Below are positions 26,423 to 35,285 of a stretch of DNA of 64,000 nt, one piece after another. Made by a program: the position numbers and the translations under genes. The stretch spans positions 1 through 64,000 of the forward strand of contig DATMYR010000088.1 in assembly GCA_035560815.1 (NCBI GenBank), read 5' to 3'. Origin of the DNA: UBA5314 sp035560815 (GTDB lineage Bacteria > Bacillota > Syntrophomonadia > Syntrophomonadales > Syntrophomonadaceae). Below the pieces are notes generated by a model. That model was not told where the DNA came from. It worked only from the letters and a program-made list of their open reading frames with translations, and did not search any database. The first letter of the stretch is position 1. Every line of letters begins with the position of its first letter.

Positions 26423-26605
26423 TTGTGCCCGTGAGGTATTGGAGAATATTAAGAAGTCCCATATTGCAGGCGGGACACACCTTCCCGCTAAGGTTGGGTG
26501 ACACACCTCCTCTTCGAGAGAGGAATGTCCCCCTATTACCGCCCTACAGGCGGTAAGGTATGAAAGGTATCCTTTGTTAACTCGGTAAGAAAATTCCCCT
26601 TTTGC

Positions 26606-26680
26606 ACCCGTAAGATTGCGGAGCGTGCAAAACAGACGACCGCAGGAAGTGCCTGTGGTGCTCCCGGTGGGCCCAGGCCT
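26606..26680. repeat. Second repeat module, copy 1
   Basis: Contains GGAAGTGCCTGTGGTGC (26645-26661) with a GTAAGAT-CGGAGC flank, shared with 37064, 56791 and, inverted, 57032 and 57088. Repeats fill most of the 403-base gap between the rubrerythrin gene and the next minus-strand gene. Confidence 0.7.
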
Positions 26681-26692
26681 CCTGAAAAAGAT

Positions 26693-27136
26693 CTACAATG
26701 GGGTAATCCGGTAAGGATAGAGATAGATATAAGGGCTGTCTTCAATTCGGCTGATGATCGCATAGTCTTCCAGATTCTCCATGATATCCTGGAATTCTTG
26801 TTCTTGCAGTTCTGGAGTCCATTCCTGATCCGGGTTGAGCAGGATGGCAAATTTGCATAGGGGGATCTCCATCCAGTTCAGCATGCGTAGTTCCTCCAAG
26901 CCTTCACCTAGAAAGGCCAACTCCTCAACGGGAATGGAAAAGGGGGCGTGTTGCTTTTTCTTAATATGGGTTTCCAATTTCTTAATGAAGGCCTCCAGTG
27001 GGCCTTCCTGTTCCGGAGTAAGCACGTACTGAAAGAGAGCGTCATACAGGTTCTGCACCAATACGATGGAGGTAATCGTAGGCAGCACCAAATGCTTTTC
27101 CTGGCCCACGAACTGAAGATTAAAGGATTTGTCCAT
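26693..27136 (-). CDS. Hypothetical protein, unknown function
   Basis: A 147-residue soluble, acidic protein with no motif that I recognise. The N-terminal third is rich in beta/hydrophobic residues (LVLPTITSIVLVQNLYDAL) and the rest looks helical. The ATG at 27136 has GAGGTG 7 bases upstream and is preferred to the ATG at 27142. It may be cotranscribed with trpS, which ends 63 bases upstream on the same strand. Confidence 0.7.
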   Translation of the reverse strand: MDKSFNLQFVGQEKHLVLPTITSIVLVQNLYDALFQYVLTPEQEGPLEAFIKKLETHIKKKQHAPFSIPVEELAFLGEGLEELRMLNWMEIPLCKFAILLNPDQEWTPELQEQEFQDIMENLEDYAIISRIEDSPYIYLYPYRITPL

Positions 27137-27198
27137 TACCATTCACCTCAATCTGTAAATTCTATCATTAATGGGAGAAAACCGTTCCTTTTGACTCA

Positions 27199-28230
27199 TT
27201 ACTCGTCGCGGTTTTGGGCTATGATGGGTAAACTGACAGCATAATTGAGGCTCATGGCCTCTCTAACTTCAGTCATGGTTTCCCGGGCTGCCTGGTGAGC
27301 TTTCCGTGTCCCTTCAAAAAGGATCTCCACCACCCGCTGGGGATTTTGCATATACTCTGCGCGGCGCTGGCGCATGGGATCCAGGAGCTCATTGAGCTTA
27401 GCCGTCAACTTCTTTTTACATTCCACACACCCGATGCGTCCCTGGCGGCAGTCAGCTTCAATCGTCTCAAGTTCCGTCCTGTTGAAAACGCGGTGATATT
27501 CGAAAACCGTGCATATTTCCGGATGACCCGGGTCATTTTTATGAATCCGGGCAGGATCAGTTACCGCATTACGCACCTTCTCCCAGACCTGGTTGGCGTC
27601 ATCGGCCAGATAGATGGCGTTGTTTAGACTCTTGCTCATTTTGGCTTTGCCATCCAAGCCCACAAGTCGGGGGACCTGGCCTACCAGAGCCTGGGGTTCA
27701 ACCAGCACTGGTTTATATAAATCATTGAAGCGCCGTACCATTTTACGAGCCAGTTCGATGTGCGGGACTTGATCTTCCCCCACCGGCACCAGATCGGCTT
27801 TAAATATGGTTATGTCAGCCGCTTGACTCACCGGATAGCCTAAAAAACCATAGGTCATCTCCTTAAACCCGTGTTGGCTGGCTTCGGTTTTAATCGTAGG
27901 GTTGTGGCGTAAAACGTTCACCGAGGTAAACATGGAATAATACATGGTCAATTCATGAATTTCGGGGATCATGCTCTGTAAGAAGATAGTAGATAACTCA
28001 GGGTTCAAACCGGCTGCCAGATAGTCGGTAGTGATCTGAAAGACGTCGCGGGGCAGGTTGTCTTCCCGATCCCAATGGGTGGTCAGAGCCTGTACATCGG
28101 CGATAATTATATAGCTTTCGTATTCTTCCTGCAGTTTTACCCGGTTTTCCAGGCTCCCTACATAATGCCCCAGGTGCAGGCTGCCCGTGGGCCGGTCTCC
28201 GGTAAGAATTCGTTTTTTATTTGGCGGCAT
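27199..28230 (-). CDS. trpS: Tryptophanyl-tRNA synthetase
   Basis: This 343-residue class I synthetase has the HIGH-like GSLHLGHYVGS and the KMSKS motif in GKAKMSKSLNNAI. ACAGGAGGTAATAACACT precedes the ATG. The 180-base leader has a CCATTG-TGCC-CAATGG hairpin but no T-box features, so tRNA-dependent antitermination is not supported. Confidence 0.95.
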   Translation of the reverse strand: MPPNKKRILTGDRPTGSLHLGHYVGSLENRVKLQEEYESYIIIADVQALTTHWDREDNLPRDVFQITTDYLAAGLNPELSTIFLQSMIPEIHELTMYYSMFTSVNVLRHNPTIKTEASQHGFKEMTYGFLGYPVSQAADITIFKADLVPVGEDQVPHIELARKMVRRFNDLYKPVLVEPQALVGQVPRLVGLDGKAKMSKSLNNAIYLADDANQVWEKVRNAVTDPARIHKNDPGHPEICTVFEYHRVFNRTELETIEADCRQGRIGCVECKKKLTAKLNELLDPMRQRRAEYMQNPQRVVEILFEGTRKAHQAARETMTEVREAMSLNYAVSLPIIAQNRDE

Positions 28231-28411
28231 CAGTGTTATTACCTCCTGTGTTATTAACTTAAAATACCACTACAACCGAATTTGTTCAAGTCCTCGGGTT
28301 TAAGCCTCGACAAATCAGGCAGTATCCCATTGTGCCCAATGGAATAATTATATAAAATATTATGTGAAGAAAAGAACACAATCCAAAATTATTAAATAAG
28401 GGGTATGAGCA

Positions 28412-28834
28412 ATGACTGGCTTAAATAATTTCCTGTGTTTTTCCATGCGATCCGCTATGAAAAAAATCGAGCGTGGTCTGGGTGGCAAAATGTTGGAGCA
28501 AGGGATCAGCATACCTCAGTGGTTTATTCTCAATTGTCTGTTGGAAGAAGACGGTATTACACTCAAAGAAATAGGGCACCGCAGCCTGATTGACAGCTCC
28601 TCGATGACAGTTTTGGTGGATAAATTGGAACGGGAAGGGCTGGTGGAACGCAGGCTGGATCCCCAGGATCGCAGAGCTATTCGCATATTTATTCTTCCAA
28701 AAGGAAAGCAGATTGGTGAAGAAGCCGACCACTGGGCCAGTGAGTTTAATGCTCTCCTCTATGATTTACTGGGAGAGTGCAACCAGAAAGAATTTGTCCA
28801 CGGGATAAACAATATTATCAAAGGTTTGGACTAG
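28412..28834 (+). CDS. MarR family transcriptional regulator
   Basis: A 140-residue winged-helix protein (GITLKEIGHRSLIDSSSMTVLVDKLEREGLVERRLDPQDRRAI, wing included). The target is unknown; divergent trpS is an unlikely one. AAGGGG precedes the ATG by about 10 bases. The stop codon TAG is partly supplied by the inverted-repeat element at 28833-28967, so the reading frame may once have been longer. Confidence 0.88.
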   Translation: MTGLNNFLCFSMRSAMKKIERGLGGKMLEQGISIPQWFILNCLLEEDGITLKEIGHRSLIDSSSMTVLVDKLEREGLVERRLDPQDRRAIRIFILPKGKQIGEEADHWASEFNALLYDLLGECNQKEFVHGINNIIKGLD

Positions 28835-28967
28835 TACACTGTCAACGCTAAACTGGGTGGTATTCCTCGCAGAAAATCTTCGTGAACATATGTATTACAT
28901 TGACGACAACGCAGGCATACAGCGATTTAACCGGTGGAAACTGAAGAATTAGGGTTGACAGTGTACT
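28833..28967. repeat. 135-bp MITE-like element with 14-bp inverted ends
   Basis: AGTACACTGTCAAC (28833-28846) and GTTGACAGTGTACT (28954-28967) are perfect inverted repeats at the ends of a 135-bp non-coding segment. It fits a miniature transposon or the remnant of an insertion sequence. No clear target duplication is seen. Confidence 0.65.
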
Positions 28968-28989
28968 CGTTTAAAGAAGTGAATATGGG

Positions 28990-29026
28990 ATAAACAATCA
29001 AACCCCGTTCCTATTGGAGTGGGGTT
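28990..29026 (-). terminator. Weak terminator ending the membrane-protein pair
   Basis: On the minus strand AACCCC and GGGGTT, extended by CTCC-AATA-GGA, form a hairpin overlapping the last codons, followed by the T-rich TTGATTGTTTA. Confidence 0.5.
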
Positions 29027-31193
29027 TTGCGCTTACTTTACTAAAAAATAGCAGGACTACAAAATAAACCGCCAGGGCAGCAGCCGCGGTCAGCCCTGAG
29101 TCGTTAAAGAGGATCGCTACGATCATGGATAATAATAATCCCTTTAATCCCATCAATATATGGGTTTGGGCTTGAAAATGCTTCTGCAACCAGGCTCCTG
29201 GACGGAAAAACAGACTGGCAGCAGCAATGATTCCCAGCAGGAATATCCAGCCCCATATGGTGTAATTGATGTATTGCAGAGCCAGGTTAAGCTTGCGGGC
29301 GATTACGGGCATTATGGAAGCCGGTCCGCCTTGAACAATAGCCATGATGGTGTGACCCAAGTGAGATTGAAGTTGGGCAGGCTGGCGCAGGTCCAAGAAG
29401 GCCATAATGCTGAGGAATAGAAAGGTGCCCAAGACCATGCTCAGGATACTGGTTAAGCCAATTCTCTTGTGGTTGAGGATGAGAAATGTATAACTAAAAC
29501 CCACCAATGCGGTAATAGCTCCCCCGACATTGACTCCCAAGAAAGGGGCGCCGATAAAAGCGGCTACCCCAGCAAACAGTCCGGATAATGCGATTTTGGA
29601 AAAAATGGAAGGCTGTTTGGGGAAAAGCAGGGTAGCCAAGGAGATGGTCGAACCAATAAGTACCCCCATATATTCATTGCCCAAACCATAGTAACGGACT
29701 CCTCCGGTAATTTGATAGCTCAATAAAGAGCCGCCCATAAGATGAGCGCCAGTGCCCGTATCTCCGACTACGAGAGCGATTGTGGCAAAAAGCATGGGAA
29801 CAAGCGGATTGATGTCCAGAGCCTGGCCCAGGCAGGTAGAAATCAGAGCGGTCCCCAGGGTAACCAGCACCAGGAACACTATAAAAAGCCAGGGACTGTT
29901 GAAAGACCAGATGCTTATCAACAACAAGCTCACCGGCAAAGCCAGCGCAAAGGATAGAAGAAGGAATACCAAGCTGTTCTTCCGTTTGCGGATAATGAGG
30001 ATGAGAGCTGCTACCAGTGCTAACAGCATCGTAAATACCGTGATGGTCATGATCAGAGTCTGATTGATGTATCGGAAGACTGCTGCCTGATTGGATTGCC
30101 GTAAAAATGCGGCCGTATTTACCTGGGGTTGAGAAAAAAGGCTTTCTGACTGACCGGGGTCCAGGCAGTTGATTATGGAATCCTGCAGGCTGGTTAAGGG
30201 AACAAAACCCTCCCTCCGGGTTGATAAAGCGCTCAGGGTGCCGTGCAGGCCGGTTTTACTAATGATCAAGGGCGCGAACAAGGCCTCTGCTTTTTGAGGG
30301 TTATAGGCGGGAGCGGGGTTGAGGACATATACGCCGGGGGAGTAGGAAGCCTGGCTGTCCAAAATCCGGTCCGCAAAACTGTCCATCTGGGAGAGTAGGC
30401 TGTGCCTCTCCCTGGTATACTGCCCGGTTGTAAAATACTTGCTCATTGAGTCCAAACGAGATAAATCACCCAGTTCCAATAAGATTACGCATTTATTCTC
30501 CTTGAAGTTGCAAGCTTCCTTGAGCATCGCTGCATAATTACTCTGGTAGGGAAGAAGGAGCGGTGTATCTGGGTTTAGCATTGTACGGTCAACGACTCCA
30601 TTATCCACCAGTCCCCGGTGATCCATCAGGATCAAAGGCCCCAATCGCCGATAGTGACCAGGCCGGTCAGAATTGCCAATTACAATCGTTTGATATCCCA
30701 ATTGATGCAGCCGATCCCCTAGTTTTCCAGGATTAGCTTGGCCGTGTTCCCGGTTGTTCCCCATAATTGTGGCCAGGCTGCAGACCACGATTCCCGCACT
30801 TGCGGGATCGATTCCGGTTTGACGAATAAAGAGGGAGCCGGCATTTTCTCCTCCTATGTTTTCCCCGGTCATAAAATTAAGCAGAGCATCGGGGCTGCTG
30901 ACCGCTGTCTGCCCGGCCGATATCGTGCAAAGAGCATCCCAGGTATTGCGGTCTTCGCCCAACTGGGGGATGAGAAGGCCAGCGGCTCCTTGTTCCGCCA
31001 GCTTCCACAGGCAGGGAGTAATTTGAGGATCTAAATCACTAAGGCGCAAACCCTCGATGAGAAAGATGATTACCCGGGGTGGAGTATTTTCCGCAGCCTG
31101 TATTGGACTGGTGGAGCATAGGGAATGCCATAAGATGATGGTGAGTAAGAGGGATATCAGAAGAGCTTTGCTTGTATTAGTATAAAAACGCAT
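28998..31193 (-). CDS. Membrane protein with phosphatase-like head, paralogue 2
   Basis: The product has 731 residues. A signal peptide (about 8-35) leads into an extracytoplasmic domain resembling the alkaline phosphatase/sulfatase fold (VIIFLIEGLRL...TPCLWKLAEQGAAG), then about a dozen hydrophobic segments from residue 400 on. The usual first metal-binding Asp is Glu here, and no clear distal D-H pair is visible, so catalysis is doubtful. Conserved with its neighbour are GGVRYYGLGNEYMG and FNDSGLTAAA. The ATG at 31193 comes one base after the neighbour's stop. I do not know the function. Confidence 0.82.
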   Translation of the reverse strand: MRFYTNTSKALLISLLLTIILWHSLCSTSPIQAAENTPPRVIIFLIEGLRLSDLDPQITPCLWKLAEQGAAGLLIPQLGEDRNTWDALCTISAGQTAVSSPDALLNFMTGENIGGENAGSLFIRQTGIDPASAGIVVCSLATIMGNNREHGQANPGKLGDRLHQLGYQTIVIGNSDRPGHYRRLGPLILMDHRGLVDNGVVDRTMLNPDTPLLLPYQSNYAAMLKEACNFKENKCVILLELGDLSRLDSMSKYFTTGQYTRERHSLLSQMDSFADRILDSQASYSPGVYVLNPAPAYNPQKAEALFAPLIISKTGLHGTLSALSTRREGFVPLTSLQDSIINCLDPGQSESLFSQPQVNTAAFLRQSNQAAVFRYINQTLIMTITVFTMLLALVAALILIIRKRKNSLVFLLLSFALALPVSLLLISIWSFNSPWLFIVFLVLVTLGTALISTCLGQALDINPLVPMLFATIALVVGDTGTGAHLMGGSLLSYQITGGVRYYGLGNEYMGVLIGSTISLATLLFPKQPSIFSKIALSGLFAGVAAFIGAPFLGVNVGGAITALVGFSYTFLILNHKRIGLTSILSMVLGTFLFLSIMAFLDLRQPAQLQSHLGHTIMAIVQGGPASIMPVIARKLNLALQYINYTIWGWIFLLGIIAAASLFFRPGAWLQKHFQAQTHILMGLKGLLLSMIVAILFNDSGLTAAAALAVYFVVLLFFSKVSAKPHSNRNGV

Positions 31194-31194
31194 C

Positions 31195-33414
31195 TTATTT
31201 ATCACTCTCAATCTGTTCCAGTCCCATCCATGAGCAGACAATACCATAGATCAGCATAAAAGCTGCTGCAATCACACCAGTGTCGTTGACCAGGAAGACG
31301 GTCAGGGATCCCAACGAAAGAATCGTAAAACCCTGCACCATTTCAACAGCTTTCTCCCGCATTTGAGGTGACAATGCGTTCAAGGTGGAACGGGACAAAA
31401 GCCATACCAGGATGCCTCCGGCTAGAATCAAGCTCCAGGCCGAATGGGCCACTGTACCAGTAAGGATGCCGATTTTAGTCTGCAGCATTCCCCAGACCAG
31501 CGCGAAGCCACTGTTGGAGAATCCGCTGATGGCCTTGCCAGCATGAGAGGGCGTGGCACTCAAGCGGGCATCCAACAAGGCAATTGCGAATGTGCCCAGG
31601 AAGGCCAGAAACAGAATGACCAGGTAGTTTTTCAACCCGACCCGGTGACCTGAAAATTGAACCAGGAACAGGGCTATGACCGCCAGGGCAGTGACAAGGC
31701 CGCCCATATTGGCGCCGTACTGTGGATTGCCGACGACCAGGGCAGCGGCGGTCAGAGGGACCAACCCCACTATCATTTTCCCTATTGCTGACATCTTCAT
31801 CCGGTTCAGTCCCAGCATAACTGCCATTAGAGTGCTTCCCAGGATGATTCCCATGTAATCGTTGCCAATGCCGTAAAATCGTCCTCCGGCGATAGCATCG
31901 GAGCCCAAGGGAGAGAGGAGCATCAAAGGAGCTCCTCGAAACCCATCGACAATCAAGATGACAGATGTTACTGCGCTGAGCAAACCTATTCGCACCGTGG
32001 TCTTCTTTATGGCACTGGTAAATACAACACCCACCACTAAGGAGAGGAAGAGAGTCAAAGCGATGCTGGAAATGATGGATCGGTATCCGGTTTGAGAGAG
32101 AAAGAGAAAGACCAGGGGTGTACTCAGGCTGGCAGAGAGAAGCACCTGCAGGAGAATACGTAGGTGCTTCTTTTTAAGAATATAAAAAAGATATCCTGTA
32201 ATTAACAGGGTTGCCAAAAGGAACATAAAAGTAAAGTGGAGGGGATCACGACTCTGCCTGAGTCGGAGAAAGAGGGACAGCTGATCGCTGATACTGGCCA
32301 GGCTGCTATGACTATCTCCTACAATGTGCATTCCGCCTTTCGCTGGGGAAGGCGAAAAATATGTCTGAATGGTAGGCAAGAGATCCAGGTTGGTCACCAA
32401 ACCGGCTCGGCGAGTGGTGGGAGAGGTGAGAAGTCCCCGCATTCCGTCCGGGAAACGGGCAATAACCGGCGTCAAGCCAAAATTACCGGCCAGCAGCATA
32501 TCCTGATTGGTATTGGGTGTGAGAATAAGAAGCAAAGTACTTGATAAATCGACCTGTTTCACAATTTCCCCGAGAATCCTATCATTGTTTTCGATTGCCT
32601 GTATACGGTGCTGGTTCAACATAGCTTGAGAACAATTCTCCCGGCTGCGCTCAACCCGGCTGCTATCCCCCAGATCTACCAAAAGGACTGCGCTTTGTCT
32701 CCACAGGTCGGCAAAGGCCAATAGGAAAGCTGACTGGTTGTTGCGGAGGCCCCCCAGACTGCCCGGGTCCTTCTCCAGGATATCCTGACCCACGTTTCCC
32801 CTGGGAACGATTCCCTTTTCATCCATAGCCAGGATGGCAATATCACGGTCAACGGAATTCATGATGTCTGCATTTCCCAGAACGCCAACCTGCAAAGCGT
32901 TTTCCCTGGCCCATTTGCCCAACTGGCCGATCTGGTAAGGAGGAGAAAAAGAGGCTGCGTATTGCCGTGTCGGCTCACTGTTAAGATTGACCACCCCCTG
33001 GAGAGGGGCGGGACTGCCGGTGAACAAGGTGTACAATTGGCCGGCTGAAGGGCCAGCGGTGGCCGATGTATAAACATCGGGCAGCTTTTGAACGGTTTCG
33101 GAACTGTTGAAAGACCATTCACTGCCGGGAAGGGCTGCCACCCGGCTCCCGGCTACCATGGACATATAGGAACTGGCAGCATCCCGATTTTTGGCCCGGA
33201 TGTTCATTAGACCCAGACCGCTTTGTTCTAAAAGCAGGTTCAAATTGGGTGTGCGGGCTTGCTGAAGATCGTTAATATCGATGTAGTCCATTACCAGGAT
33301 CAGAACTTTTCTATTTTCAGCAGCTTGATTTTGGGCGCCAGCGGAGGCCGGACATATGGAAAGAAGAATCAGAATCAAAATTATCGAACTGAGAAGTTTC
33401 CTATTGTTCTTCAT
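31195..33414 (-). CDS. Membrane protein with phosphatase-like head, paralogue 1
   Basis: A 739-residue paralogue of the next gene with the same plan: signal peptide (about 5-26), phosphatase-like head (VLILVMDYIDI...TPNLNLLLEQSG, later LLLILTPNTNQD), then a polytopic C-terminal half from about 385. The D-H motif that would bind metal is replaced by P-N-T-N. Shared transmembrane motifs are GGRFYGIGNDYMG and VNDTGVIAAA. GGAGG lies 8 bases before the ATG at 33414 (a second ATG at 33417 is possible). The two genes form one operon. Function unknown. Confidence 0.82.
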   Translation of the reverse strand: MKNNRKLLSSIILILILLSICPASAGAQNQAAENRKVLILVMDYIDINDLQQARTPNLNLLLEQSGLGLMNIRAKNRDAASSYMSMVAGSRVAALPGSEWSFNSSETVQKLPDVYTSATAGPSAGQLYTLFTGSPAPLQGVVNLNSEPTRQYAASFSPPYQIGQLGKWARENALQVGVLGNADIMNSVDRDIAILAMDEKGIVPRGNVGQDILEKDPGSLGGLRNNQSAFLLAFADLWRQSAVLLVDLGDSSRVERSRENCSQAMLNQHRIQAIENNDRILGEIVKQVDLSSTLLLILTPNTNQDMLLAGNFGLTPVIARFPDGMRGLLTSPTTRRAGLVTNLDLLPTIQTYFSPSPAKGGMHIVGDSHSSLASISDQLSLFLRLRQSRDPLHFTFMFLLATLLITGYLFYILKKKHLRILLQVLLSASLSTPLVFLFLSQTGYRSIISSIALTLFLSLVVGVVFTSAIKKTTVRIGLLSAVTSVILIVDGFRGAPLMLLSPLGSDAIAGGRFYGIGNDYMGIILGSTLMAVMLGLNRMKMSAIGKMIVGLVPLTAAALVVGNPQYGANMGGLVTALAVIALFLVQFSGHRVGLKNYLVILFLAFLGTFAIALLDARLSATPSHAGKAISGFSNSGFALVWGMLQTKIGILTGTVAHSAWSLILAGGILVWLLSRSTLNALSPQMREKAVEMVQGFTILSLGSLTVFLVNDTGVIAAAFMLIYGIVCSWMGLEQIESDK

Positions 33415-33623
33415 CATGCATTCCTCCAGCATTGCTAACATATCACATTCTATAAGGGGATCACAAATCCTGCATCCGATTAGGCCTGCTAATCCCCAAA
33501 TAAGGTGAAAAGACTGGCACATTCTAGACGGTTCCGCACTATGATAAAGAACCCGGGTGATATGGATCATATCTGGGGAAGATATTCACAGGTTGAATTG
33601 ATTAAAAAGCGCCCACCTGTTTA

Positions 33624-33651
33624 TTGACATGCGCTAGATATGTGCTAAAAT
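33624..33651 (+). promoter_or_regulatory. Promoter of speD
   Basis: A perfect TTGACA (33624-33629), 16 bases, TAAAAT (33646-33651), 80 bases before the speD start. Confidence 0.6.
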
Positions 33652-33730
33652 TCTACATGTGTGTTTTGCTGGAACCGTATTGAGGGGAGGTTTGGGAACA
33701 GCTTGATAAACGAGAAGGGAGGCGACATGA

Positions 33731-34111
33731 TTGCAGTCTTTGGGGCGACATGTACTGGCTGAGGTGTACGGATGCAAGTTCGAAATCCTGAATGATATCA
33801 AAGCGGTTCAGGATATCATGGTGAACGCTGCCTTGGAAGCAGGGGCTGAAATTCGCGAACTGGTTTTTCATAAGTTCAGTCCGCAAGGGGTAAGTGGTGT
33901 TGTTGTAATTTCCGAGTCTCACCTGGCGATCCATACCTGGCCGGAATTGGGCTATGCTGCAGTTGATGTTTTCACCTGTGGCGAAAAGGTGAACCCCTGG
34001 GACGCCTGCAACTATCTGGCTGAGCACTTTGGTGCGCAGAATGTCAAGGCTACAGAGGTAAAGAGAGGCTTGAAGGAGTTACCGGAAAAACGCTTAGTAG
34101 CGAGTATGTAG
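33731..34111 (+). CDS. speD: S-adenosylmethionine decarboxylase proenzyme
   Basis: The 126-residue proenzyme cleaves itself before Ser63 to make its pyruvoyl group and then decarboxylates SAM for SpeE. Ser63, His68 (ESHLAIHTWPE) and Cys83 (FTCGE) fall at exactly the positions known from the Thermotoga enzyme if translation starts at the TTG at 33731. GGGAGG lies 8 bases upstream. An out-of-frame ATG at 33727 opens an 11-codon ORF over the start. It completes spermidine synthesis together with the 23-25 kb operon. Confidence 0.93.
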   Translation: MQSLGRHVLAEVYGCKFEILNDIKAVQDIMVNAALEAGAEIRELVFHKFSPQGVSGVVVISESHLAIHTWPELGYAAVDVFTCGEKVNPWDACNYLAEHFGAQNVKATEVKRGLKELPEKRLVASM

Positions 34112-34387
34112 GAGGGATACTATTTTAGTAGACCGAAGATGCTACAGAGAGAATCGCGCTTTCGATTAGTAGGCCTTGCTTGTGGAGAGAACAAGTAAGG
34201 CCATTGTTTTTAATGAAGCTTCCCAGGCCATCATGATAGAGGGAAAAATAGGAAATAAGAATTTCATGTAAATATTGAGGAATTTCATGTACATTATATA
34301 AAGAAAAATCTTTAATAGAGCAGAAAGAGTACGAATACTATACAATAAGAATGTTGCCATTGCTTTTCATTGAGGAGGACACCGGTA

Positions 34388-35140
34388 ATGAATGTGGGTA
34401 TGACCAGGGAGTTGCATAATGACTTGCTGGCTGTGAACGAAGTATTCAAAAGCAGCATCCAGCCCTGGTGGAATGATGTGCTGGTTTATCATGAACAGGT
34501 GGAGAAAGAAGAGACTTTCGCTTTGCTTCCGGCGCTGACACTGGCAGTCTTTGATTATATGGGACATAAACGGGAAGTAGCCCTGGTTATTGCCAGTATC
34601 GTCAAGCTTTTTTACTTTAACAATCGCATCGTGGAAACAGTTAAAGATGATGAGGAGGGACAGGTTCAAGACCAGAACCTGCAGTTTTCCATTCTAATCG
34701 GGGATTATGTGTTGGGAAGCATCCTGAAGCTTTTGGTTGAGAATGAAGTGGACAGCCTTTTAAAGCTGTTTTCAGATATGATGGCGCAAGTAAACCAGGG
34801 TCTGGTTGAGAAATATAAATTGAGTATGAGCTGTCAAGAAATAATCATGAAAAGCCGTATACCCATTTATCAGACAGCATTTCTGGCTGCCGCCCGGCTG
34901 GGAGAAGTAGATCCACAAGAAGAAGCTCGCCTAAAACAGATGGGGCTTCATGTGGGCATGGCTGTCGAACTTTTGAGGGAGGGAAATCTCCAAGAGGAAG
35001 CCCGCTTGCATATTCATGGAGCTGAAGCATTGCTGAAACAAATGGGCAAATGTAATGAGACCCATGGTAGTTCTTTGGCTATAATCCTCCGGGGTCTGCA
35101 CGAAATACTCTGCTCAGTGGACCAAGCAGCAGCAATTTAA
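34388..35140 (+). CDS. Degenerate polyprenyl synthetase-like protein
   Basis: This 250-residue helical protein has a segment, SILIGDYVLGSILKLLVEN (about residues 101-119), like the G-D-Y-L-L helix that follows the first aspartate-rich motif in prenyl synthases. Both D-D-x-x-D motifs are absent: N-N-R-I-V-E-T-V-K-D-D-E-E replaces the first, and nothing resembles the second. It is probably a non-catalytic relative, perhaps a partner of the synthase at 37.2 kb. The genes downstream (ubiA-like, ubiX, prenyl synthase) support a quinone link. GAGGAGG lies 9 bases before the ATG at 34388. Confidence 0.6.
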   Translation: MNVGMTRELHNDLLAVNEVFKSSIQPWWNDVLVYHEQVEKEETFALLPALTLAVFDYMGHKREVALVIASIVKLFYFNNRIVETVKDDEEGQVQDQNLQFSILIGDYVLGSILKLLVENEVDSLLKLFSDMMAQVNQGLVEKYKLSMSCQEIIMKSRIPIYQTAFLAAARLGEVDPQEEARLKQMGLHVGMAVELLREGNLQEEARLHIHGAEALLKQMGKCNETHGSSLAIILRGLHEILCSVDQAAAI

Positions 35141-35146
35141 AAGAAG

Positions 35147-35202
35147 AACGGCTTGACGAACAGGATTCAGAGGTAATCCGTCCGCACCAGGGCCGTTTTT
35201 GT
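35147..35202 (+). terminator. Possible terminator before the ubiA-like gene
   Basis: AACGGC (35147-35152) pairs with GCCGTT (35192-35197), with a nested GGATT/AATCC hairpin in the loop and TTTTTGTTTG following. Confidence 0.5.
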
Positions 35203-35285
35203 TTGTCACCATATATATGGTAAGTATTCCCGGGAAGGCGCGATGATGATGGCCGTTCCCCGTAACAAGAGGAGTGAATGCGATT

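Noticed and set aside
28231..28411. T-box leader upstream of trpS
   Set aside because: A small hairpin exists but there is no T-box consensus or antiterminator, and the leader is short.
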